Notes under the pieces: model-generated | Seen by the model: only the letters and a program-made list of their open reading frames with translations | The model's database searches: none | What the model was told of the DNA's origin: nothing | From: an uncultured Georgenia sp. | Lineage (GTDB): Bacteria; Actinomycetota; Actinomycetes; Actinomycetales; Actinomycetaceae | DNA length: 6,766 bases | Reading direction: 5' to 3' | Assembly (NCBI RefSeq): GCF_937958535.1 | Contig: NZ_CALGNQ010000181.1 | Span: forward strand, 1-6,766 | Made by a program: the position numbers and the translations under genes | Part shown: positions 1 through 5,454 of the stretch, piece by piece | Numbering within the stretch: position 1 is the first letter of the stretch | Layout: the number at the start of each line of letters is the position of its first letter

Positions 1-24
1 CCCGGGCCGGTCTGGGCCGGCGCC

Positions 25-377
25 TCATTCCCGGTGCTGCACGACGTTGACGACGTTCCCGCTGGGTCGCGGACGAAGAAGCGCATCACGCCCCAGGTCT
101 CGGCCCGCAGCGGGTGGACGATCTCGTAGCCCCGGCGCTGCGCCTCCGCCAGGGCCGCCTCGATGTCGTCGACCTTGACCGAGATCACCGGGTTCTCGGC
201 CGCGGTGGCGTCGCGGGTGACGAGCTGGACGTTCGCCCCGGTGTCCGGTGAGGTGAACCGCGCCACCCACCCGAGGTGGAACTCCTCCACGCTCAGCCCG
301 AGGTAGCCCGCGTAGACGTCCCGGGCCGCGGCGATGTCGGCCACCTGGACGTCGGCGATGACGCTGACCGTGCGCAT
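25..377 (-). pseudogene. VOC/glyoxalase-family protein, apparent 1-base frameshift near the 3' end
   Basis: A small protein of the vicinal oxygen chelate (glyoxalase/bleomycin resistance/dioxygenase) superfamily. It starts MRTVSVIADVQVADI and carries typical VOC elements: the beta-strand/helix start, YAGYLGLSVEEF, and a second half with VDDIEAALAEAQRRGYEIVHPL followed by WGVMRFFVRDP. The frame from the ATG at 377 stays open but becomes non-homologous after FFVRDP and runs off the left edge. In the neighbouring frame the expected family ending SGNVVNVVQHRE appears, closed by TGA at 25-27. Adding one base near 64-66 (GGG to GGGG, plus strand) joins the two into a 117-residue protein, a normal single-module VOC length. 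The start has an AGGAGG ribosome site 5 bases away. It lies 22 bp downstream of the phosphorylase on the same strand, so probably shares its transcript. The substrate is unknown; VOC proteins range from dioxygenases and lyases to antibiotic-binding proteins. Whether the shift is real or a read error cannot be told from the sequence. Confidence 0.8.
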
Positions 378-382
378 GCCGT

Positions 383-388
383 CCTCCT
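383..388 (-). promoter_or_regulatory. Ribosome binding site of the VOC gene
   Basis: On the minus strand the bases read AGGAGG, five bases before the ATG at 377. A perfect Shine-Dalgarno site in the 22-bp gap after the phosphorylase stop codon fixes the VOC start and suggests the gene was translated as the second cistron of a two-gene operon. Confidence 0.75.
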
Positions 389-399
389 CACTGCCGGGG

Positions 400-2142
400 T
401 CACTCGACGCGCAGCCAGCGCACGCCGTACGGGGCGAGGGAGAGCTCCACGGCGCCGTCGCGCACCACGGCACCTCGCCCGCCGGCGCCCAGCAGGTCGT
501 GCAGCCGGGTGCCGTCGGGCAGCGGCACCGCCGCACGGACGGTGCCGCCCGCGCCGGCGACGTCCTGGACACAGAGCACCGTGCCGCCGGTCCCCTCCCG
601 CGGGGAGCGCAGCACGGCAAGCTGACCGGCGGGCACGTCGAGCACGGTCATCGGCGCGTCCGGGTGGAACGCCGTCTCGGCCACCCGGACGGCGATCATC
701 TCGCGCAGGCCCTCGAGCACCCGCGCCCGCCGGCCACCGGCGTCGGCCAGCTCCCACGTCAGCCGGTGCAGGTCGAGGCGCTCCCGGTTGATGTCGCGGG
801 CGTGGCCGCTGCGCTCCACCCCCTCGTGCCAGCTGCGGGAGCCGAGCAGGGAGTGCAGGTACAGGGCCGGCACCCCGGGCAGCGCGAGGAGGATCGCGTG
901 GGCGGCGAGGAACCGGGCGACGTCGACCTGCTCGTCCTCCTGTGTTCCCGGCGGGCGCAGCGCGTCGTAGTAGACGGAGTTGATCTCGTAGGGCGCCCTC
1001 CCGCCGTCGGGCGTGGTGCGCCAGGAGACGAGGCCACCGTGGTCGGCCACCGTCTCGGCCAGGCGGGCCACCTCCTCGGGTGCGACGAGGCCCTCGAGGG
1101 GGCGCAGCCCGATGCCGTCGTGGCTGGCGAGGAAGGTGAAGAAGGTGGTCCCCTCCGGCGGCCGGGCCAGGTCCCGCAGCCACCCGGTGAGCACCGACGC
1201 GTCACGCCGGTGGAAGGCCGCCAGGGTGAGCGGGGGCAGCGCGAACTGGTAGACCGCGTGCGCCTCCTGTCCCTCCGCGAGGTAGGAGATGTTCTCCTCG
1301 TGCGGCACGTTCGTCTCCGTCAGCAGCACGGTGCCGGGGGCGACGTCGTCGACCAGGGTGCGCCACAGCCGCACCACCTCGTGCGTCTGCGGCAGGTGCA
1401 TGCACGTGGTGCCCAGCGTCTTCCAGAGGAACGCGATGGCGTCGAGCCGGATCCACGTCGCACCGTGCGCGATGTAGCGCAGGAGCACCTCGGTGGCCGC
1501 GACCAGCACGGCCGGGGTGCGGAAGTCGAGGTCGACCTGGTCGGCGCTGAACGTCGTCCACACCCACCGCTCCCCCGCCGCGCCGGTGAAGCGGGTGAGC
1601 AGCGGCGTCGTCCGTGGTCGCGTCACGCGGGCGAGGGCGGCGGCGTCGGCCTCGGGGTCGGCGGTGACGTAGAAGTCCGCGTACTGCGGGTCGCCGTCGA
1701 GGAAGCCGCGGAACCACGGGTGGGAGGCGGAGGTGTGGTTGAGGACGGCGTCGAGCATGAGCCGGAACCGGCGACCGAGCGCCTCGACGTCCGCCCACGT
1801 GCCCAGCGCCGGGTCCACGGCGAGATGGTCGGCCACCGCGAACCCGCCGTCGGACGTGGCCGGGTAGTGCGGCAGCAGGTGCAGCCCGGTGACCTCCGGG
1901 GCCACCTCCGTGAGCAGCTCCCCGAGCGTCTGCAGCGGCACCCGCCCCGGCTCGGTGACATGGTCGCCGTAGGCGATGACGAAGACGTCCGTCTCGGCGA
2001 AGCGCTCCCGCGGCGGCCGCCGGGTGGGCAGGGCGCGGGCGACGACGTCCCGCAGCTCCGCCAGCAGGTCCGGGGCCGCCTCGGGCCCGTACAGAACCGT
2101 GAGGTGCTCCAGCAGTCGCGCCTCCGCGGTCTCGCTCAGCAT
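400..2142 (-). CDS. GH13 subfamily 18-type sugar phosphorylase (glucosylglycerate/sucrose phosphorylase-like)
   Basis: A retaining alpha-glucoside phosphorylase of 580 residues, probably cytoplasmic (no signal peptide), that would split an alpha-glucoside with phosphate to glucose 1-phosphate and the acceptor. After a helical N-terminal segment the GH13 barrel begins with TDVFVIAYGDHVTEPG (about 51-66). Visible catalytic motifs are DAVLNHT (131-137), nucleophile Asp234 in WIRLDAIAFLWK, acid/base Glu276 in LLTETNVPHEENISY, and the third carboxylate Asp342 in FLASHDGIGLRP. YEINSVYYDAL (385-395) and LHSLLGSRSWHEG...RDINRERL (about 429-455) resemble the E. coli YcjM and sucrose-6-phosphate phosphorylase branch, and the length is nearer to these than to the roughly 500-residue bifidobacterial sucrose phosphorylases (family recall). 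A beta-sandwich-like tail ends in PYGVRWLRVE. An upstream ATG at 2172 would add 10 residues, but the one at 2142 has a GAGGGGGA ribosome site and avoids coding through the palindrome. It is divergent from the ABC importer and followed 22 bp later by the VOC gene. The family is firm; the acceptor sugar is not. Confidence 0.9.
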   Translation of the reverse strand: MLSETAEARLLEHLTVLYGPEAAPDLLAELRDVVARALPTRRPPRERFAETDVFVIAYGDHVTEPGRVPLQTLGELLTEVAPEVTGLHLLPHYPATSDGGFAVADHLAVDPALGTWADVEALGRRFRLMLDAVLNHTSASHPWFRGFLDGDPQYADFYVTADPEADAAALARVTRPRTTPLLTRFTGAAGERWVWTTFSADQVDLDFRTPAVLVAATEVLLRYIAHGATWIRLDAIAFLWKTLGTTCMHLPQTHEVVRLWRTLVDDVAPGTVLLTETNVPHEENISYLAEGQEAHAVYQFALPPLTLAAFHRRDASVLTGWLRDLARPPEGTTFFTFLASHDGIGLRPLEGLVAPEEVARLAETVADHGGLVSWRTTPDGGRAPYEINSVYYDALRPPGTQEDEQVDVARFLAAHAILLALPGVPALYLHSLLGSRSWHEGVERSGHARDINRERLDLHRLTWELADAGGRRARVLEGLREMIAVRVAETAFHPDAPMTVLDVPAGQLAVLRSPREGTGGTVLCVQDVAGAGGTVRAAVPLPDGTRLHDLLGAGGRGAVVRDGAVELSLAPYGVRWLRVE

Positions 2143-2145
2143 CGG

Positions 2146-2153
2146 TCCCCCTC
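2146..2153 (-). promoter_or_regulatory. Ribosome binding site deciding the phosphorylase start
   Basis: On the minus strand these bases read GAGGGGGA, ending three bases before the ATG at 2142. The alternative ATG at 2172 has only a GAGG ten bases upstream, and its coding sequence would run through the palindrome at 2166-2177. The later start is therefore preferred, though not proven. Confidence 0.55.
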
Positions 2154-2165
2154 GCGCACGTTGCG

Positions 2166-2177
2166 ATGTCATGACAT
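2166..2177. promoter_or_regulatory. Perfect 12-bp palindrome, candidate operator of the divergent promoters
   Basis: ATGTCATGACAT reads identically on both strands and sits in the divergent intergenic region, 24 bp upstream of the preferred phosphorylase start and 81 bp upstream of the binding-protein start. The TGTCA/TGACA half-sites are of the kind bound by dimeric repressors such as GntR-type proteins (GT-N4-AC spacing); the regulator class is a guess and no regulator gene is in the window. On the minus strand TAATGT (2179-2174) overlaps it and could be a -10 element, with no convincing -35. A repressor bound here would then block phosphorylase transcription directly. Confidence 0.5.
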
Positions 2178-2197
2178 TAGCGCCTCATCATTGCGCC

Positions 2198-2216
2198 GTG
2201 GCCCCGCCTGGGCCAC
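2198..2216. repeat. 7-bp inverted repeat with 5-base spacer in the divergent region
   Basis: GTGGCCC at 2198-2204 and GGGCCAC at 2210-2216 are perfect reverse complements separated by CGCCT. It could be a second operator or a small leader hairpin ahead of the binding-protein gene. GC-rich DNA makes chance inverted repeats more likely, so this is a weaker case than the palindrome at 2166-2177. Confidence 0.35.
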
Positions 2217-2237
2217 CATGAGTCGCTACTAGGACGT

Positions 2238-2253
2238 ATCTCTGAGTGGAGAT
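2238..2253 (+). promoter_or_regulatory. Ribosome binding site of the binding-protein gene inside a small inverted repeat
   Basis: GGAG at 2248-2251 lies six bases before the ATG at 2258 and is the best Shine-Dalgarno match for this gene. It is overlapped by the inverted repeat ATCTC (2238-2242) and GAGAT (2249-2253) with a 6-base loop, so the site could be partly hidden in the mRNA. The stem is only 5 bp, so the folding is tentative; the ribosome site is the firmer part. Confidence 0.4.
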
Positions 2254-2257
2254 CGTG

Positions 2258-3541
2258 ATGGCAACGACTCATCGTCTGACCAGAATGCCTCGCTCCTCGG
2301 TGGCCGTCGCCGGGTTGCTTGCGCTCGGACTAGCGGCGGCATGCACCCCCGGTGGTGGGGGCGGCGGCGACGGTGACGGCGACGGGCCGATCGAGCTCGT
2401 CTGGGCGCTGGGCGGCGCAGAGGCCCAACCCGGTGGCGTCCACCAGGTCATCACCGAGATGTGGAACGAGGAGAACGACGACGTCCAGGTCCGCATCGAG
2501 ATCCTCCCCGAGGCCGCCGACCAGCAGCGCGAGCAGCACGCCCTGGAGCTCCAGGCGGAGAGCTCGACCTTCGACATCCTCGGCGTCGACGTCATCTGGA
2601 CCGGTGAGTACTCCGAGAACGGCTGGCTCGAGAGCCTGGAGGACGTGCGCAGCGAGATCGAGTCGGTGACCCTCCCCGGCCCCTTCGAGTCGGCGCTGTG
2701 GGGCGATGAGCTGTGGGCCGCGCCGTACAACTCCAACGCCGGGATGCTGCTCTACCGCACCGACCTCGTCGACGAGCCGCCGACCACCTGGGACGAGATG
2801 TGCGAGATGGCGATCCAGGCCTCCCAGGAGGCGGGCATCGCCGGCTACGTCGCCCAGGGCGCCCGCTACGAGGGCTTCGTCGTGAACTGGCTGGAGCTGT
2901 ACTGGAGCGCCGGCGGCGAGCTGTACAACGAGGACCAGACCGAGGTGCTCTTCGACGTCGACATCGCCACGGAGGTCACCCAGTGGCTGTCCGACGCGCG
3001 CGAGTCCGGCTGCCTGGCCCCGGGGTTCAACACCTCCCAGGAGGAGGAGGCCCGCAACGAGTTCCAGTCGGGCAACGCCGTGTTCCAGCGCAACTGGCCC
3101 TACGTCTACTCCCTCCTGCTGGAGGACGGCGGTGAGGTCTCGGAGAACTTCGACATCGCCCCGCTGCCGACCTTCACCGGCGAGGGCACGATCTCGGCGC
3201 TGGGCGGGTTCAACAACGCGGTGAGCGCCTTCTCCGACCACACCGAGGAGGCCAAGGAGTTCGTCGTGTGGCTGTCCACCGACGAGGACGTCCAGCGCAC
3301 CCTGGCCACCGAGGGCTCGGTGCCGCCCACCATGGCCTCGGTGTACGACGAGCTGGCCGACGACCCGGTGATGGCGCTGCTCGGGGAGATCCTCGAGGAC
3401 GCCCGGCCGCGTCCGCCGTCGCCGGCGTGGAACGAGATCAGTGTCGAGATGCAGCGCGCGCTGTTCGACGCGTACAACGGCGAGGCCGACCCGCGGCAGG
3501 CCGCCGAGCAGGTACGCACCTTCCTGGAGGGCACCATCTGA
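2258..3541 (+). CDS. Sugar ABC transporter substrate-binding lipoprotein (CUT1 type, family 1 extracellular solute-binding)
   Basis: A 427-residue extracellular binding protein tethered to the membrane by lipid, which captures a sugar or glucoside and hands it to the two permeases encoded downstream. The N-terminus has basic residues, a hydrophobic stretch (VAVAGLLALGLAAA) and a lipobox ending in Cys29 (LAAAC), then a flexible Gly/Asp linker (31-43). The mature part is a family 1 solute-binding fold: PIELVWALGG first strand, STFDILGVDVIWTGEY (103-118), LWAAPYNSNAGMLLYRTDLV (152-171), FQSGNAVFQRNWPY (269-282) and the tail ARPRPPSPAWNEIS (382-395), a pattern shared with trehalose/maltose-type binders such as LpqY and ThuE (family recall). 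The aromatic residues in these stretches are the likely sugar contacts. The start at ATG 2258 is chosen for its GGAG site; an in-frame GTG at 2246 would add four residues and lacks a good site. The gene is divergent from the phosphorylase, suggesting it imports that enzyme's substrate. The exact ligand is not readable. Confidence 0.92.
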   Translation: MATTHRLTRMPRSSVAVAGLLALGLAAACTPGGGGGGDGDGDGPIELVWALGGAEAQPGGVHQVITEMWNEENDDVQVRIEILPEAADQQREQHALELQAESSTFDILGVDVIWTGEYSENGWLESLEDVRSEIESVTLPGPFESALWGDELWAAPYNSNAGMLLYRTDLVDEPPTTWDEMCEMAIQASQEAGIAGYVAQGARYEGFVVNWLELYWSAGGELYNEDQTEVLFDVDIATEVTQWLSDARESGCLAPGFNTSQEEEARNEFQSGNAVFQRNWPYVYSLLLEDGGEVSENFDIAPLPTFTGEGTISALGGFNNAVSAFSDHTEEAKEFVVWLSTDEDVQRTLATEGSVPPTMASVYDELADDPVMALLGEILEDARPRPPSPAWNEISVEMQRALFDAYNGEADPRQAAEQVRTFLEGTI

Positions 3542-3547
3542 CCGTGC

Positions 3548-3584
3548 GGTGAGCCGGCCGGCGCACGGCGTCGGCCGGCTCACC
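3548..3584 (+). terminator. Very strong intercistronic stem-loop (no T-tract) between binding protein and first permease
   Basis: A 13-bp perfect inverted repeat, 3548-3560 against 3572-3584 (arms starting GGTGAGCC and ending GGCTCACC), encloses 11 bases that can pair further (a G-U and three G-C/C-G pairs) around an ACG loop. It starts seven bases after the binding-protein stop and ends six bases before the AAGGAGG site of the first permease. There is no run of T, so it is not a classical intrinsic terminator. In many sugar importers such intercistronic hairpins stabilise the upstream message or partly stop transcription so that binding protein is made in excess over permease; that role is inferred here. 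Confidence 0.65.
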
Positions 3585-3590
3585 CACCGC

Positions 3591-3597
3591 AAGGAGG
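3591..3597 (+). promoter_or_regulatory. Ribosome binding site of the first permease gene
   Basis: AAGGAGG lies five bases before the ATG at 3603. It is a near-perfect site and rules out the longer open frame that starts at 3441 inside the binding-protein gene. It lies immediately after the strong stem-loop. Confidence 0.75.
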
Positions 3598-3602
3598 CAC
3601 GC

Positions 3603-4505
3603 ATGACGACGACGGCGCCACGGCCCGCGGTCCGCTCGCGCGGCATCTCCGAGACCGGCCTGGGCCGGATCTTCGTCACCCCGGCCATCGTGCTCATGGC
3701 CATCGTGGCCCTCTTCCCCGTCCTGTACGCCGTCGTGGTGAGCTTCCAGGCCTACACGCGGCGCAACTTCGAGGGTTGGGCCGGGTTCGCGAACTACACC
3801 GAGGTGCTCGCCACCGGCCGCTTCTGGGAGGCGCTGTGGTTCACCGTGTACTTCACGGTGGCCTCGGTGGCGGCCGAGTTCCTCATCGGCCTGGGCTTCG
3901 CCCTGCTGATGAACCAGGCCTTCCGCGGTCGAGGTGTCACCCGTGCCGCGATCCTCATCCCCTGGGTGATCCCCACGGTGATCGCCGCCCAGATGTGGTT
4001 CTTCATGTTCAACGTCACGCCCGGGTTCATCAACAACCTGCTCGGGCTGGGCGACTTCAACTGGCTCGGGCAGTCCGGCACCGCCGCGTTCGCGGTGATC
4101 TTCGCCGACGTGTGGAAGACCTCCCCGTTCGTCGCGCTGCTCATCCTGGCCGGCCTGCAGACCATCCCGGACGAGCTGCACGAGGCCGCGCGGGTGGACG
4201 GCGCGGGGACCTTCCGCCGTTTCTGGTCGATCACGCTGCCGCTGCTGCGCCCGGCGATCCTCGTCGCGCTGCTCTTCCGCACCGTCGAGGCGCTGCGGGT
4301 CTACGACCTGCCGCAGGTGATGACCGGTGGCGCCTTCGGCACCGAGTCGCTGTCGATCCTCGTGCAGCAGTACGTGGTGCGGACACCGGACCCGGGTCTC
4401 GGGTCGGCGCTGTCGACCCTGACCTTCGTCTTCATCATGGGCATCGGCATGATCTTCGTGACGCTGCTCGGTCGCGACCTCGTCATCGGCACGGAGGAGG
4501 AGTGA
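3603..4505 (+). CDS. Carbohydrate ABC transporter permease, MalF/UgpA-like
   Basis: A 300-residue inner-membrane permease, one half of the transport channel for the sugar delivered by the upstream lipoprotein. About six membrane segments can be read (near 24-48, 80-104, 116-138, 163-184, 210-226 and 270-290). The cytoplasmic coupling loop that contacts the ATPase is clear: ELHEAARVDGAGTFRRFWSITLPLL (191-215), with the EAA motif and conserved Gly200. The first membrane segment is followed by SFQAYTRRNFEGWAGFANYTEVL, typical of the MalF-type partner in the CUT1 family. The length of about 300 residues is normal for actinobacterial sugar permeases; E. coli MalF is longer. The stop codon TGA shares its A with the ATG of the next permease, so the two are translationally coupled. 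The sugar transported cannot be read from permeases. Confidence 0.93.
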   Translation: MTTTAPRPAVRSRGISETGLGRIFVTPAIVLMAIVALFPVLYAVVVSFQAYTRRNFEGWAGFANYTEVLATGRFWEALWFTVYFTVASVAAEFLIGLGFALLMNQAFRGRGVTRAAILIPWVIPTVIAAQMWFFMFNVTPGFINNLLGLGDFNWLGQSGTAAFAVIFADVWKTSPFVALLILAGLQTIPDELHEAARVDGAGTFRRFWSITLPLLRPAILVALLFRTVEALRVYDLPQVMTGGAFGTESLSILVQQYVVRTPDPGLGSALSTLTFVFIMGIGMIFVTLLGRDLVIGTEEE

Positions 4506-5404
4506 TGAGCACGGTCATCGACGACCTGGCGGCACGGACCGGCCCCCCGCGCGAGAACAAGGGCGTCTCGGCGCGCTCCCCCGCGCAGATCTGGGGCAAG
4601 TCGGCGCTGCTCCTCGTCATCCTCCTGTGGTGCCTGTTCCCGTTCTTCTGGCTCATCATGACGTCGCTGAAGATCGGGGACCGCGCGCTCAACAGCCCCG
4701 ACCTGTTCCACGGGCCCTTCGGGCTGCAGAACTACATCGCCGTCTTCCAGCAGAACTTCCACCTCAACCTGCGCAACTCGCTGGCGATCGCGGGGATGAC
4801 GACGATCCTGTGCGTCATCGTCGGCTCCCTGGCCGCCTACGCGATCGCCCGGCTGCGGCTCAAGCGCAAGCTGCTCCTGCTCTCGGCGGTGCTGGCGGTC
4901 TCGCTCTTCCCGCCGGTGGCACTGGTGCCGCCGCTGTACGAGCTGTGGCGCACCCTCGGGCTGCTCAACACGTGGGAGGGCCTGTACATCCCGTACACGT
5001 CCTTCACGCTGCCGCTGACGATCTTCATCCTCACGACGTTCTTCGCCGCGATCCCGCGCGAGCTGGAGGAGGCGGCGAAGGTCGACGGCGCGACCCCGTT
5101 CAAGGCGTTCTACAAGATCATCCTGCCGCTGGCCGCGCCCGGCGTGTTCGCCGCGGCGATCATCATCTTCGTCTCGGCGTGGAACGAGTTCCTCCTGGCC
5201 TCGACGTTCGCGCCCCGCAACCCGGAGGTGGCGCAGACCGTGCCGGTGGCGATCGCCGCCTTCACCGGGGCGGTGGAGTTCCAGCGGCCGATCGGCACCA
5301 TCACCGCCGCCTGTGTGGTGGTGACGATCCCGATGATCATCGTGGCGCTGGCGTTCCAGAAGCGGATCGTGGCGGGGCTGACGGCGGGGTCGGTCAAGGG
5401 CTGA
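4505..5404 (+). CDS. Carbohydrate ABC transporter permease, MalG/UgpE-like
   Basis: The second permease, 299 residues, pairing with the preceding one to form the channel. A charged cytoplasmic N-terminus of about 32 residues leads into the first membrane segment (33-53, ending FFWLIMTSLK, a hallmark of MalG-type subunits). Others lie near 93-115, 122-144, 157-180, 207-228 and 266-284. The EAA coupling loop reads ELEEAAKVDGATPFKAFYKIILPLAAPG (186-213), followed by the family signature FVSAWNEFLLA (222-232). The start overlaps the stop of the previous gene by one base (TGATG), and its ribosome site is the GGAGGAG run (4495-4501) at the end of that gene. It is the last plus-strand gene; no ATP-binding subunit follows, so an ATPase shared between sugar importers (MsiK type) encoded elsewhere is the likely energy source. 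Confidence 0.93.
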   Translation: MSTVIDDLAARTGPPRENKGVSARSPAQIWGKSALLLVILLWCLFPFFWLIMTSLKIGDRALNSPDLFHGPFGLQNYIAVFQQNFHLNLRNSLAIAGMTTILCVIVGSLAAYAIARLRLKRKLLLLSAVLAVSLFPPVALVPPLYELWRTLGLLNTWEGLYIPYTSFTLPLTIFILTTFFAAIPRELEEAAKVDGATPFKAFYKIILPLAAPGVFAAAIIIFVSAWNEFLLASTFAPRNPEVAQTVPVAIAAFTGAVEFQRPIGTITAACVVVTIPMIIVALAFQKRIVAGLTAGSVKG

Positions 5405-5454
5405 GCCCTCCGGATCGGAAACCGACGTCGAAGACCAGGGTGCCGGCCGGCCCC
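5397..5454. other. Convergent intergenic region with small palindromes, possible weak terminator
   Basis: This short gap separates the convergent permease and oxidoreductase genes. AGGGC (5397-5401) and GCCCT (5405-5409) can pair around the TGA stop of the permease, TCGG/CCGA (5415-5425) form a second tiny inverted repeat, and GCCGGCCGGC (5442-5451) is a perfect 10-bp palindrome. None is followed by a T-run, so termination here is only a guess based on position. Confidence 0.2.

Noticed and set aside
334..2232. Long 632-residue open frame on the plus strand, antisense to the phosphorylase
   Set aside because: Its translation is rich in Arg, Gly, Pro, Val and His without domain motifs and has no ribosome site. 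It mirrors the GC-biased third positions of the phosphorylase, whose catalytic motifs are unmistakable.
2143..2257. A defined sigma-70 type promoter for the importer on the plus strand
   Set aside because: TTGCGA and TTGCGC boxes exist at 2161 and 2191, but neither has a convincing -10 at 16-18 bp, so no promoter was called.
3548..3584. Calling the stem-loop a full rho-independent terminator
   Set aside because: There is no T-tract after the stem, and the following permease gene is clearly part of the same transport system, so complete termination is unlikely; it is listed as a candidate attenuating or stabilising hairpin only.
3441..3602. Longer start for the first permease inside the binding-protein gene
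   Set aside because: The extension has no membrane or signal character and passes through the stem-loop; the ATG at 3603 has a perfect AAGGAGG site.
2330..3703. 457-residue minus-strand open frame across the binding-protein gene
   Set aside because: It is antisense to a gene with a clear lipobox and solute-binding motifs, spans two genes and the strong hairpin, and has low-complexity composition typical of shadow frames.
3776..4504. Long N-terminal extension of the second permease
   Set aside because: It overlaps almost all of the first permease in another frame and is Arg/Pro/His-rich; the TGATG overlap at 4503-4507 gives the natural start.
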